64,000 bases of DNA from Daejeonella sp. (GCF_030684675.1 NZ_JAUXXZ010000023.1:1-64000); one strand, 5' to 3'; shown: positions 44,694-54,079, counted from the stretch's first letter. The notes: a model not told the origin generated them from the sequence alone. A program made the numbers and translations.

Positions 44694-47132
44694 ATGACTG
44701 TTCATACCCAAAGATCATTCAAACAGTTTAACCAAAAGTCGCTAAGGTTTACACTCATCATCCTCTTCGGAACTTTTCTTATTTCCTGCGGCAAATCAGG
44801 CTTTGATAATTTAGCTGTCAAATGTCTGAAAGAACCGGTCGAAATTATCAGGGATGAATGGGGTGTGAATCATATCTATGCGAAAAATCAGCATGATCTG
44901 TTCTTTGCCCAGGGATATGCCGCAGCCAAAGACCGCCTGTTTCAGTTCGAAATATGGAGGAGACAAGCAACCGGAACCGTTGCAGAAATCCTCGGGGAAC
45001 GGGAAATAAAGCGGGATATTGGTTCCCGATTATTTAAATTCAGAGGAGATATGAAGCAGGAAATGAATCATTATCATAAAGATGGTGAAGAGATCATTAC
45101 TGCCTATAGCGATGGAGTGAATGCCTACATTGAAGAAATCCTTAAAAAGCCTGAAAAACTACCTATTGAGTTCAAATTGCTAAATATTAAACCCGGCAAA
45201 TGGACCCCAGAAGTAGTCATCTCCCGGCATCAGGGTTTATTGGGAAATATTGGAGTAGAGCTAAAAACAGGCCGTGCAGTAGCCCGACTGGGTTCTGAAA
45301 AAGTGAAGGAGCTTTCCTCCTTCCATCCACAGGTTCCTGATATAGATCTTGATCCGGCAATCAATAAAGAATTATTATTTGATGATATTCTGGAATTGTA
45401 TGATGCTTTCCGTGCGACTGTAAAATTCGAACCCGAAGATATTCAGGCGGAGTATCGCGGAGATAAGAAGCTGACCGCCGGTCTGAATATGCTACCTGCT
45501 GATGAATCAAAAGAAGATAAACTTTCAATAGGCAGCAATAACTGGGTCGTGGGAGCAAATAAAATGGCCGATGTAGCTGCTTTCATGGCCAATGACCCCC
45601 ATCGTACAATTTCTGTTCCATCACTTCGCTATATGAGTCACCTGGTCGCGCCCGGATGGAATGTAGTGGGTGGTGGAGAGCCAGAAATTCCGGGTATTTC
45701 AATCGGGCATAATGAATATGGGGCTTGGGGTTTAACCATTTTCGGTACCGATAGTGAAGATCTTTATGTTTACGATCTAAATCCAAATAATCTGCGTCAA
45801 TATCAATATCAGGGGAAATGGGAGGATATGAAAGTCATTCAGGAAAGGATTAAAGTGAAAGGTAAAGCTGATGTATCAGTTGATTTGCTTTATACCCGTC
45901 ATGGACCGGTAAGCCATGTCGATAGCCTGAATAAAAAGGCCTATGCAGTCCGCTGCGGATGGCTGGAACCTGGTGCAGCACCTTATTTGGCCTCCTTAAG
46001 AATGGATCAGGCGAAAAGCTGGGAAGAATTCCGCGAGGCCTGCTCTTACAGTCATATCCCAAGTCTGAACATGGTATGGGCTGATAAGCAAGGAAATATT
46101 GGCTGGCAGGTAGTTGGTTATCAGCCAATTCGGAAAAAATCAAGCGGACTGGTACCAGTACCCGGCGATGGTCGCTTTGAATGGGAAGGCCGTTTGCCAA
46201 TTAAAGAACGTCCGCATACCTATAATCCTTCCAAAGGCTTTTTTGCGACTGCCAATCAGAATCTGACCCCTGAGAGCTTTAATCGCTGGGATGCTACCGG
46301 CTTTGCCTGGGCAGATCCCTTTCGCGGAAACCGCATCAATGAGGTTTTGAGCACGGATAAAAAATTAACAATGGATGATATGAAAGCCCTTCAGGTTGAT
46401 TATCTGTCGATTCCGGCAAGAACAATCACTCCTCTGCTGAATAATTTATCCCTTTCTGGAAAAGAGGCAGAGGCAAGAGAACAACTCAAGGCCTGGGATT
46501 TTAAACTCAACCCGAATTCCATTGAAGCTGCAATCTATGTAGCATGGGAAAATCAGGTCAAATCACAAGCTGCTGAACGATTTATTCCGGTATCAGTTAA
46601 AGGTTTGATTTCTCTGCAGACTAAGAAGATAATCGATTGGGTCATGAACCCGGACAAAAAATTCGGTTCAAACCCAATTGCCGGCCGCGATCGCTTTTTA
46701 GCTGAAACCTTTAGCGCCGGGTTAAAAGATCTCGAAGAAAAGCTTGGTCCTGATAAGAGCAAATGGCAATACGGACAGGCAAAATATAAACACAGCTATA
46801 TGGCTCATGCATTGGGGCATCTCGTAAAAGACAGCATTAAAGCAAGTTTAGATCTCGGTCCCCTGCCTCGCGGCGGTTATGGCGATACTCCGGGTTCAAC
46901 CAGCGGAAATTTACGCCAGAATGCAGGTGCTTCCTTCCGCATCATCGTAAATACCGGCGATTGGGATGCCGCGGTAGCGACCAATGGTCCGGGCCAATCA
47001 GGTGATCCTGCAAGTCCCTTTTACAGAAACCTTTTTGAGCCCTGGACCAAAGACCAGCATTTCCCAATCTATTATTCCAGAGATAAGATTGAGAAGGTAA
47101 GCGTAAGTAAGACCTTACTGAAACCTGAATAA
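44694..47132 (+). CDS. Penicillin-acylase-family amidohydrolase (lipoprotein)
   Basis: An 812-residue Ntn-hydrolase precursor. The N-terminus has a lipoprotein signal (LFGTFLISCGKSG). The alpha-chain starts with VEIIRDEWGVNHIYAKN and DLFFAQGYAAAKDRLFQFEIWRR, typical of the family. Autocleavage is expected before S281 (SIGSNNWVVG), which becomes the N-terminal nucleophile of the beta-chain; the beta-chain holds HRTISVPSLRY and ERPHTYNP. Members hydrolyse beta-lactam side chains, acyl-homoserine lactones or N-acyl amino acids; the natural substrate here is unknown. The gene is followed by a strong terminator. Confidence 0.92.
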   Translation: MTVHTQRSFKQFNQKSLRFTLIILFGTFLISCGKSGFDNLAVKCLKEPVEIIRDEWGVNHIYAKNQHDLFFAQGYAAAKDRLFQFEIWRRQATGTVAEILGEREIKRDIGSRLFKFRGDMKQEMNHYHKDGEEIITAYSDGVNAYIEEILKKPEKLPIEFKLLNIKPGKWTPEVVISRHQGLLGNIGVELKTGRAVARLGSEKVKELSSFHPQVPDIDLDPAINKELLFDDILELYDAFRATVKFEPEDIQAEYRGDKKLTAGLNMLPADESKEDKLSIGSNNWVVGANKMADVAAFMANDPHRTISVPSLRYMSHLVAPGWNVVGGGEPEIPGISIGHNEYGAWGLTIFGTDSEDLYVYDLNPNNLRQYQYQGKWEDMKVIQERIKVKGKADVSVDLLYTRHGPVSHVDSLNKKAYAVRCGWLEPGAAPYLASLRMDQAKSWEEFREACSYSHIPSLNMVWADKQGNIGWQVVGYQPIRKKSSGLVPVPGDGRFEWEGRLPIKERPHTYNPSKGFFATANQNLTPESFNRWDATGFAWADPFRGNRINEVLSTDKKLTMDDMKALQVDYLSIPARTITPLLNNLSLSGKEAEAREQLKAWDFKLNPNSIEAAIYVAWENQVKSQAAERFIPVSVKGLISLQTKKIIDWVMNPDKKFGSNPIAGRDRFLAETFSAGLKDLEEKLGPDKSKWQYGQAKYKHSYMAHALGHLVKDSIKASLDLGPLPRGGYGDTPGSTSGNLRQNAGASFRIIVNTGDWDAAVATNGPGQSGDPASPFYRNLFEPWTKDQHFPIYYSRDKIEKVSVSKTLLKPE

Positions 47133-47153
47133 GCCTAAATCATCACGCAAGAG

Positions 47154-47189
47154 GGACAAGCTCGCAGACCCAGAGCTTGTCCTTTTTTT
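47154..47189 (+). terminator. Terminator after the acylase gene
   Basis: A 10-bp stem (GGACAAGCTC / GAGCTTGTCC) with a 9-nt loop is followed by seven T residues, 22 bp after the stop codon. Confidence 0.94.
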
Positions 47190-47249
47190 ATGAAATCAAT
47201 ATCATTTCCTTCCAGATGTGTATTTTGGCTCCTGAACAATTAAATACCT

Positions 47250-47711
47250 ATGGATATCGTACAAAATGTCAATTCACTAAAAATTGATCTTGAAAATTTA
47301 CCTAAACCGGGCGGTTCTTATACCGCAGTCAATACCCGCGGCAATATTGCTTATGTTGCAATTCAGTTTCCGATAAAGAATGGGCAGCTCCAGCATGCCG
47401 GCCGTTTGGGTGATCAGATCAGCACGGAACAGGGTTATGAAGCTGCAAGAATCTGTGCAAGGAATATCATCGGACAGATTCAAAAATTCATTGGATTTGA
47501 AAATGTTGAAGGCCTCAATCATCTTGACATCTATTTTCAGAATGCTGAGAACTGGAATGATGGTCCAGCAGTAGCAAACGGTGCTTCTGAACTCTTTAAT
47601 GAGGTACTGGGAGGAGCAGGAATACATACCCGCACAATAATTGGTGTACACTCCCTTTCCAGAAATTCCTGCATTTCAATTACCAGTTCCTTCACCTTAA
47701 AATCGAAATAA
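47250..47711 (+). CDS. RidA-family protein (YjgF-like)
   Basis: A 153-residue cytosolic protein of the longer COG0251 branch: GGSYTAVNTRGNIAYVAIQFPIKNGQLQHAGRLG and the C-terminal HTRTIIGVHSLSRNSCISI strand. RidA deaminates reactive enamines and imines from PLP enzymes. In canonical RidA a key Arg lies in the R-IGV segment near the C-terminus; here HTRTIIGVHSL keeps an Arg at a similar place. It precedes a small membrane protein by 43 bp. Confidence 0.83.
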   Translation: MDIVQNVNSLKIDLENLPKPGGSYTAVNTRGNIAYVAIQFPIKNGQLQHAGRLGDQISTEQGYEAARICARNIIGQIQKFIGFENVEGLNHLDIYFQNAENWNDGPAVANGASELFNEVLGGAGIHTRTIIGVHSLSRNSCISITSSFTLKSK

Positions 47712-47754
47712 TGCCTGCATCTTTTAAACAGCAAATACTTAGTTTCAGCACCCT

Positions 47755-48009
47755 ATGAATCAATTTATACTTCGAAACATAAAAACTTTTGAAATGATCG
47801 GGGTCATTATGCGGATTTTCAGCTTTACGCTGGTCAGTTGGCTCGGTCCCGATAGCCCCTTTCTTTTTGTATGGGTTTTCAATACCATTGATGCTATTCT
47901 TCTTTCCTGGTGTGCGATACTCAAAAAAGACCGTGCCTATACCCTATTGAATGTGTTCTGGATTCTTGTTGGGATTATTGGAATTTTGAGAGCCATTGGC
48001 TACATTTAA
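47755..48009 (+). CDS. Small membrane protein, 84 residues
   Basis: Two or three hydrophobic helices (MIGVIMRIFSFTLVSWLG, LFVWVFNTIDAILLSWCAIL, YTLLNVFWILVGIIGILRAIGYI). No family recognised with confidence; SemiSWEET-like or CBU_0592-like proteins have similar size and topology. It starts 43 bp after the RidA gene and may be co-transcribed with it and the following lipoprotein. Confidence 0.6.
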   Translation: MNQFILRNIKTFEMIGVIMRIFSFTLVSWLGPDSPFLFVWVFNTIDAILLSWCAILKKDRAYTLLNVFWILVGIIGILRAIGYI

Positions 48010-48057
48010 TTTAACCCTGAGAAATAGCTTGTTTTGGTATTGAACAATAAAAAGAAT

Positions 48058-48585
48058 ATGAGAAATTTCATTATTACAGGTATTTTGTTCCTTTTAGCTT
48101 CCTGCGGACAAAATGCAGAAGTACAGGGTCCGGCAGATCAGATCAGATTTGTGAACTATGTCAAATCAATCCGGGATGTTGTAAATGCTTCAGAACAGGA
48201 TAAAGCCAATCGGAGTATCCTGCTCGACAATGGGGTAATTTCTACTAAAGCCTATGTAAAAGACAGTCTGGCTTTAAAGTTTAATTCCTGGCAGGCTACT
48301 CTGGTTGAAATCATCGAAAAGCCGGCTTCTATTGAAGTAAATTTCAGTATTCCGCTTGATCCTTCTAATAAATCTGCCCAGAAGTCGATTATTTTAAGCA
48401 GTATGCTGGAAATAAACAAAAAGGAAATGATAAAGGGATTAAAAACAGGCGATCAGGTGAAAATTAGTGGAAATTTTATTGAAAAAGAGGGATTTATTGA
48501 TATCGATAGTTATAGTGATTATAAGTTTTCGAAGAATGTGTTTGATAATCCGGAATTCAAAATAGAGTGGATAATTGAGAATTGA
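48058..48585 (+). CDS. Putative lipoprotein, possibly OB-fold
   Basis: A 175-residue exported protein with a lipoprotein signal (ITGILFLLASCGQ). I take the ATG at 48058 because the upstream TTG at 48034 would put nine polar codons before the signal. The mature part (KFNSWQATLVEII ... TGDQVKISGNFIEKEGFIDIDSY) alternates strands in a way that recalls OB-fold (tRNA_anti-like) lipoproteins. Function unknown. It ends shortly before a repeat-rich gap. Confidence 0.65.
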   Translation: MRNFIITGILFLLASCGQNAEVQGPADQIRFVNYVKSIRDVVNASEQDKANRSILLDNGVISTKAYVKDSLALKFNSWQATLVEIIEKPASIEVNFSIPLDPSNKSAQKSIILSSMLEINKKEMIKGLKTGDQVKISGNFIEKEGFIDIDSYSDYKFSKNVFDNPEFKIEWIIEN

Positions 48586-48722
48586 GAGGGGAGAATTAAA
48601 AACGGATAGTAAATTAAGCCACGATGTCATCCCTGACACAGGAGGGAACTTAGCCATTGAATTGATAGTTGAGAGTGGAGAGTTGAGAATGTGGATTTCG
48701 TAGCTTGAGAACATAATTTGGG
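48586..48722. repeat. Dispersed-repeat patch
   Basis: GAGAATTGAGAGGGGAGAATT and TTGAGAGTGGAGAGTTGAGA flank a single TGTCATCCCTGACACAGGAG module related to the 43909-44235 duplication. No gene is visible. Confidence 0.6.
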
Positions 48723-48749
48723 GTGGTAAATAAACAGGGAATTATATAC

Positions 48750-51095
48750 ATGGAAAACGATAAAGTTAAGAACATATCAAGGCTCAGTTTTTTAAAGAAC
48801 ACGGGTATTATCGCTGCGGGATTAACTTTTCTGCCGGAATTACTGAGTGCGGAATTGAAGGAAAGTCTTTTGGGCAGGCAAATGACCGGAGATGGGATTT
48901 TGGATTATCAGATCATTATTCCGGCACAGGCGAACGGGATTGAGAAGGAGGCAGCCTTGCAGCTGCAGAAGTATTTATCCAAATTATCTGTTAAGGCGGT
49001 TCCAATTTCAGAAGAAGGGAAATCAGTAGTAAAAAATGGTATTTACCTCGGTGAAACGGATTATGCGAAAGCCAGGCAGATCAATTTTATTCAGCTACCT
49101 GAAGCCGGTCTTATCCGGAAAACTGTTGGGAACAATTTTATAATTGCCGGTAGTGCGAAGAGGGGATTACTTTTTGGCGTTGTTGATCTGCTGGAAGATC
49201 TGGGTTTCAGGAAATATTCACCTGAGATTGCGACAAGTCCAAAAGCTAAGACTTTCAATCTACCCAAGACTGAAAAGGTGGTTGAGCCTAAGATCAAATA
49301 CAGAACCACCTCCTACAGCCAAATGGCTGATCAGGAGTATTCAGACTGGCACAAACTTTCATCGAGGGATGACTGGGGATTATTTGTACATACCTTTAAC
49401 ACGCTGGTTCCGCAGCAACAATATGCCCAAAGCCATCCCGAATATTATTCACTGATCGATGGTAAAAGACGACCGGGAACCCAGTTATGCCTGTCGAATC
49501 CTGAAGTTTTAAAGATTCTTGTTGCCAGCCTGAAAAACAAAATAAAGGAAAAACCAAATTCCAGCTATTGGTCTGTTAGTCAGGATGATAACGACAGGTA
49601 TTGCCAATGTGATGGCTGTAAGGCATTGAATGAAAAATACGGAAATGTCCCAAGTGGCTCGATCATTTATTTTGTCAATCAGGTCGCACGCGAAATTCCC
49701 GATAAGATCATTTCAACTTTGGCTTATTGGTACTCCCGCAAGGCTCCAAAAAACATTGAAATTGAGCCCAATGTTAATATTATGCTTTGCAATATTGAAA
49801 GTTCGCGTCAGGCTCCGGTTTATGTCACAGATCCGGCTTTTTCAAAAGACCTGAAAGATTGGGGTGCACTTTCAAAAGATATCATCATCTGGGATTACAA
49901 TATACAGTTCACCAATTTTATATCCCCTTTTCCAAATCTGTATACCTTAAAACCCAATATTAAATTCTATACCGATAATCGCGTAAATGCTTTGTTCATG
50001 CAGGCAAACAACGAAGCAGCAGCCGAAATGGCCCTGCTGCGCTCTTACCTGATCAGCAAATTAATGTGGGATCCTGATGCAGATGATAAAGCAATTATCA
50101 ATGAATTTCTGAACGGATATTTCGAAGCGGCAGCTCCATTTATCCGTCAGTACATTGAAAGCATGCAGGAATCACTCGTAAAAAGTGGCATGGTACTGAG
50201 TATTTTCGGGGATCCTATCCATGCAAAAAATGCCTATTTGTCGGCAGGAATGATGCAGCAGTACAAGCAGCTTTTTGATAAAGCCGAAAAGGCAGTAGCT
50301 TCAAAACCTGAATTATTAAAGCGCGTAAAAACTGCCCGTTTACCTCTCATGTATGCCGAGATACAAATTGGCCGCACAGAGATCAATACCGACCGAAGCA
50401 TGTTCCGGAAGGACAGTGCCGGGCGGGTTTTACCTAAAGCAGAATTTAAAACCCTGGTCAATAGTTTTGCAGATGGCTGTACCCTGGATAAGGTCAAACT
50501 GGTGCGGGAAAGAAGCGGAACACCGGAACATTATCGTGCATCCTATATGCGGATTTTTGACAATATGGAAGGAATGAGCGCTGTTAAATCATTCCAGAAA
50601 AAAATCATCCCAATCAGCAAAGCGAATCCTAAATCAAAAGCTTTGGAAAGCCTGACCGACGGCATTTTTGCATCCTATGAATCATGGCAGGAAGCCGATC
50701 AGAACTGGGTATATTGTACCGCCGAACATATGGATTTTATCCTTGATCTCGGAGAAGTCATTCCTGTCAATTCTTTAAACATGGATTTCCTGAACCCGCA
50801 GGCACAACCCGACTGGCATTTGTTTGCTTTGCCAAAATTTGTTAGCTATTCCCTTTCTTCGGATGGTAAGGAATACAGCGAAGCCATTACAATCAGCAAC
50901 CCCCATAACCCAAACCCGCTCGAAAACCAGGGAATTATAAAAATCTCATTCCTCCCATTTCTGGCAGAATTAAAATCAGGGACGAAAACCCGATACATTA
51001 AAGTCCATGCAGAAAGCTGGTTAAAAACTCCATCCTGGCATATTAGATCAGGGCAACCGCTTTCAATTTATACGGATCAGATTGCGGTGAGGTGA
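48750..51095 (+). CDS. DUF4838-type secreted glycoside-hydrolase-like protein
   Basis: From the ATG at 48750 (a GTG at 48723 is less likely) the protein has 781 residues. A Tat-like leader without a full RR pair (SRLSFLKNTGIIAAGLTF) leads to an alpha-glucuronidase-N-like domain (ILDYQIIIPAQANGIEKEAALQLQKYL), then a DUF4838 barrel (YWSVSQDDNDRYCQCDGC, IIWDYNIQFTNFISPFPN, ALFMQANNEAAAEMALLRSYL) and a C-terminal discoidin-like region (WVYCTAEHMDFILDLGEVIPVNSLNM). DUF4838 proteins are GH-like and act on uronic-acid-containing glycans in related clusters (inference). A CxCxxC motif (YCQCDGC) is notable. It stands alone. Confidence 0.83.
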   Translation: MENDKVKNISRLSFLKNTGIIAAGLTFLPELLSAELKESLLGRQMTGDGILDYQIIIPAQANGIEKEAALQLQKYLSKLSVKAVPISEEGKSVVKNGIYLGETDYAKARQINFIQLPEAGLIRKTVGNNFIIAGSAKRGLLFGVVDLLEDLGFRKYSPEIATSPKAKTFNLPKTEKVVEPKIKYRTTSYSQMADQEYSDWHKLSSRDDWGLFVHTFNTLVPQQQYAQSHPEYYSLIDGKRRPGTQLCLSNPEVLKILVASLKNKIKEKPNSSYWSVSQDDNDRYCQCDGCKALNEKYGNVPSGSIIYFVNQVAREIPDKIISTLAYWYSRKAPKNIEIEPNVNIMLCNIESSRQAPVYVTDPAFSKDLKDWGALSKDIIIWDYNIQFTNFISPFPNLYTLKPNIKFYTDNRVNALFMQANNEAAAEMALLRSYLISKLMWDPDADDKAIINEFLNGYFEAAAPFIRQYIESMQESLVKSGMVLSIFGDPIHAKNAYLSAGMMQQYKQLFDKAEKAVASKPELLKRVKTARLPLMYAEIQIGRTEINTDRSMFRKDSAGRVLPKAEFKTLVNSFADGCTLDKVKLVRERSGTPEHYRASYMRIFDNMEGMSAVKSFQKKIIPISKANPKSKALESLTDGIFASYESWQEADQNWVYCTAEHMDFILDLGEVIPVNSLNMDFLNPQAQPDWHLFALPKFVSYSLSSDGKEYSEAITISNPHNPNPLENQGIIKISFLPFLAELKSGTKTRYIKVHAESWLKTPSWHIRSGQPLSIYTDQIAVR

Positions 51096-51209
51096 GGGGG
51101 AAAGGATTACTTAATATTAGGTTAAATTAAGGAGATACTACAATTAATCTTCTGTCCGTAAGGTTTCCATCGGTTACCATAATTGATTGTCCGGTACTAC
51201 AGTAATTAA

Positions 51210-51246
51210 CTGTTGTACAGTTTCAGCGCAGCGTCTCCGGATTGTC
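51210..51246. repeat. REP-like element with copies at 63118 and (inverted) 55355
   Basis: CTGTTGTACAGTTTCAGC (51210-51227) recurs exactly at 63118-63135. The continuing GCGCAGCGTCTCCGGATTGTC matches the reverse complement of 55355-55387 (GCGCAGCG ... CGGATTATC) with few changes. The three sites are all intergenic. Confidence 0.7.
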
Positions 51247-51320
51247 GAATGATGAAGAGCCCCACCTACGCTATTGTCCTTTCCCCATCATAAGCAGATG
51301 AAAATATACTCAAATTTCCT

Positions 51321-52610
51321 ATGTTTGGGTCTATGACCCAGCCAACTACCCCCGCGAATCCGGTACGCCGTATTTTAGCAGCGAGCCTCATCGGCACCAC
51401 CATTGAGTTTTTCGATTTTTATATTTATGCCACTGCTGCGGTACTGGTCTTTCCGAAACTATTTTTCTCAGCTTTGGATCCAGCTATGGCTACGCTCGAG
51501 TCGCTGGCTACTTTTGCACTGGCCTTTTTTGCAAGGCCCCTGGGTGCAGCACTATTCGGACATTTCGGCGATCGCAAAGGTCGTAAGGCGACGCTCGTTG
51601 CTGCGCTTATGACGATGGGTCCATCCACTGTCGCCATCGGACTCTTGCCGGGCTATGCCTCTATAGGCATTGCAGCCCCGATATTACTGGCCGTATTTCG
51701 TTTCGGTCAGGGATTAGGCCTGGGTGGTGAATGGGGAGGTGCAGTTTTACTGGCGACAGAAAATGCCCCTCCACACAAAAAAGCATGGTACGGTATGTTT
51801 CCGCAATTGGGTGCGCCAATAGGTTTCCTTTTATCTACAGGTTCTTTTTTTATACTGAGCAGAACCATGAATGATAGCGACTTTATAAACTATGGCTGGC
51901 GTATACCATTCATAGCCAGTGCATTGCTCGTATTTGTGGGCCTCTATGTGCGATTAAAAATTACCGAAACGCCTGATTTTATGAAGATCGTCGACAATAA
52001 GCAACAATCAAAAATGCCGGTTAAGGATGTGTTTGTAAAACATACCAAAGCCATCACTTTAGGTACACTAGCAACGATCACCACCTTCCTGCTCTTTTAT
52101 TTAATGACTGTATTTACGCTGAGCTGGGGTACAACGGCGCTGAATTACACTAAAAGTGATTTCCTGATCCTGCAAATGGTCTCTATGCTGTTCTTCGGAT
52201 TAGGCATCCCCCTATCTGCCTGGCTGGCTGATAAATATGGACGTAATGAAATGCTGGTTGCAGCAACTATTGGGATCATGTTGTTCGGACTTTTCTTTGC
52301 TTTCATATTTATCTCAGACAACCTATTTCTCACAGGAGTATTCCTTTCACTGGGTATGTTCCTGATGGGCCTTAGTTACGGACCAATAGGTACTGCACTT
52401 GCAGGGATCTTTCCGGCGCCTGTGCGTTATACCGGCGCATCCCTGGCTTTTACCCTGGCCGGGATTTTAGGTGCTTCCTTAACACCCTATTTAGCTACCA
52501 CCCTTGCGCAGAATTACGGACTTGCCTATGTGGGTTATTATCTGACCATTGCTGCTGGACTTACGCTGCTGGCTTTGCTGGGATCGAGGAAAATGATGAA
52601 GGAGGTTTAA
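51321..52610 (+). CDS. MHS-family MFS metabolite:H+ symporter
   Basis: A 429-residue, 12-helix transporter of the metabolite/H+ symporter branch (ProP, KgtP, ShiA relatives): TTIEFFDFYIYATAAVLVFP in helix 1, the GHFGDRKGRKATL loop motif, RFGQGLGLGGEWGGAVLLATE in helix 4 and LADKYGRNEML mid-protein. Substrates in this branch are organic acids or osmolytes. Start at 51321 or the in-frame ATG at 51333. Its base composition appears richer in GC than its neighbours, which may mean recent acquisition. An 18-bp direct repeat begins 5 bp after the stop. Confidence 0.92.
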   Translation: MFGSMTQPTTPANPVRRILAASLIGTTIEFFDFYIYATAAVLVFPKLFFSALDPAMATLESLATFALAFFARPLGAALFGHFGDRKGRKATLVAALMTMGPSTVAIGLLPGYASIGIAAPILLAVFRFGQGLGLGGEWGGAVLLATENAPPHKKAWYGMFPQLGAPIGFLLSTGSFFILSRTMNDSDFINYGWRIPFIASALLVFVGLYVRLKITETPDFMKIVDNKQQSKMPVKDVFVKHTKAITLGTLATITTFLLFYLMTVFTLSWGTTALNYTKSDFLILQMVSMLFFGLGIPLSAWLADKYGRNEMLVAATIGIMLFGLFFAFIFISDNLFLTGVFLSLGMFLMGLSYGPIGTALAGIFPAPVRYTGASLAFTLAGILGASLTPYLATTLAQNYGLAYVGYYLTIAAGLTLLALLGSRKMMKEV

Positions 52611-52614
52611 GCTA

Positions 52615-52632
52615 AAAGCAGAAAGCTTAAAG
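52615..52632 (+). repeat. 18-bp direct repeat, left copy (flanks DHFR-like gene)
   Basis: AAAGCAGAAAGCTTAAAG is exactly repeated at 53270-53287. This copy lies just past the transporter stop codon; related AAAGCCTAAAGC motifs follow. Confidence 0.85.
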
Positions 52633-52704
52633 CCTAAAGCAAAAAGTCATAACCATAGAATAGAAATTAAAATGAGTACATAGAAAGCATAAACAAATAA
52701 CAAC

Positions 52705-53271
52705 ATGAGAAATTTAATTTTTTTTATGCACACTTCACTTGATGGTTTTGTTGCAGGACCTAAGGGGGAATTGAACTGGGCAAAATTAGATGATGAGATT
52801 TTTGACTTTGTTGCAACAATGACCGACAAGGCTGACACCGCACTTTACGGACGGGTAACTTATCAATTAATGGAAAGTTATTGGCCCACTGCTGCCGATC
52901 ATCCAAATTCCTCAAAACACGACAAAGAGCATTCAGTCTGGTACAAGAAAGTCCACAAAGTTGTTTTATCAAAGACAATCAGTGCAAAAGGACTTGAAAA
53001 CACAACAGTTATTAGCGACAAACTCACAGAGAACATAAATAAAATCAAAAATCAGGAAGGGAAGAATATTTTAATCTTTGGAAGTCCGACAGCTTCACAT
53101 TCATTGTTAAGTGAGGGTTTGATTGACGAATTTTGGTTATTTGTTAATCCGGTCTTACTGGGAGAGGGCATTCCTTTATTTAAAGGGATCAGCGAAACGA
53201 CAAAGCTGAATCTTATCGAAACGAAAACATTTGATTGCGGAGTGATTGCACTACACTACCTTAAAGCTTAA
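52705..53271 (+). CDS. Dihydrofolate-reductase/RibD C-terminal family protein
   Basis: A 188-residue protein of the RibD_C/DHFR-like family: MRNLIFFMHTSLDGFVAGPKGEL at the N-terminus, TALYGRVTYQLMESYWP, and ILIFGSPTASHSLLSEGLIDEFWLFVNPVLLGEG. Such proteins bind NADPH and reduce pteridine-, flavin- or unknown substrates. No partner gene is near. The gene is flanked by an 18-bp direct repeat whose right copy overlaps its stop codon, as if inserted or mobilised as a cassette. Confidence 0.88.
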   Translation: MRNLIFFMHTSLDGFVAGPKGELNWAKLDDEIFDFVATMTDKADTALYGRVTYQLMESYWPTAADHPNSSKHDKEHSVWYKKVHKVVLSKTISAKGLENTTVISDKLTENINKIKNQEGKNILIFGSPTASHSLLSEGLIDEFWLFVNPVLLGEGIPLFKGISETTKLNLIETKTFDCGVIALHYLKA

Positions 53272-53287
53272 AGCAGAAAGCTTAAAG
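53270..53287 (+). repeat. 18-bp direct repeat, right copy
   Basis: Exact copy of 52615-52632, starting inside the TAA stop codon of the DHFR-like gene. Confidence 0.85.
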
Positions 53288-53374
53288 ACTAGCAGGCTGA
53301 GAGGACAAAAGGGTATATTCCAAAAGCTTTTGGCAGTAACGATTTGAATCTCAATCAATTCGTATATTTGTATC

Positions 53375-53665
53375 ATGACAAGTTTGATAGACATCAAAAA
53401 CACATTAAGAAACCATAAAGCACGGCTAACAGATAAGTATGGCTTGAGTTTTATGGCGATTTTTGGATCATATGGTCGTGGTCAACAGACAGAAAACAGT
53501 GACATAGACATTTTAGTTGACTTTCAAAGGCCTATTGGGGTTGAATTTATTGACTTAGCTAATGAACTTGAAAAACTTCTTAAGGTAAAGGTTGATCTGG
53601 TTTCAAGAAAAGGAATAAGGCCTCAATATTTGAAACAAATCGAACAAGAGTTAGATTATGTCTAA
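53375..53665 (+). CDS. MNT-type nucleotidyltransferase (antitoxin of a MNT-HEPN pair)
   Basis: A 96-residue minimal nucleotidyltransferase with the active-site pattern FGSYGRG ... SDIDILVDF and a following acidic strand (KVDLVSRKG). MNT antitoxins modify (e.g. AMPylate) and silence the HEPN toxin beside them. Its stop codon overlaps the ATG of the HEPN gene by 8 bp, the usual arrangement. The HEPN partner is interrupted, so the pair is probably inactive or in decay. Confidence 0.9.
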   Translation: MTSLIDIKNTLRNHKARLTDKYGLSFMAIFGSYGRGQQTENSDIDILVDFQRPIGVEFIDLANELEKLLKVKVDLVSRKGIRPQYLKQIEQELDYV

Positions 53666-53999
53666 ACGAGATCCAAAACTTTTACTTGCTGACATCCTTG
53701 AAGCCGTTAAAAAGATAAAAAGATATACAGTTTGACTATCTTATGAACTTTTCTCAGAAGATTCAAAGACACAGGATGCAGTAATTCGTAATTTTGAAAT
53801 AATTGGAGAAGCTGCTAATCGGCTTCCTGAAGAATTTAAAGATCAACATTCGGCGGTTGACTGGTTTAGAATTATCGGATTCAGAAACCGAATAGTTCAT
53901 GATTACATGGGTGTGGATTACGAGATCGTTTGGACAATAATTCAGAATGACATTGACAAATTATCCTATGATATAAAAAATTTATCTCTCAATAAATAA
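53658..53999 (+). pseudogene. HEPN (DUF86) RNase toxin gene with an in-frame TGA
   Basis: Read through the TGA at 53733-53735, the frame gives a 113-codon HEPN protein: MSKRDPKLLLADILEAVKK, then (after the stop) YELFSEDSKTQDAVIRNFEIIGEAANRLPEE, and the RNase motif RNRIVHDY (R-x4-H-x-Y). The 25 codons before the stop and the 87 after it are all normal for the family, so a single base change (for example GGA to TGA) would explain the loss. The frame is otherwise intact, suggesting a recent event, a sequencing error, or selection against the toxin. Confidence 0.85.
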
Positions 54000-54079
54000 A
54001 TACCCAATCTACTAACAGATCACAAGACTATGCCCTGTATCTCGTTTAGCTTTGAAAATCGTTCCAATAAACAAAGAAT

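Noticed and set aside
47298-47651. 117-codon antisense frame over the RidA gene
   Set aside because: Complement of a well-supported gene.
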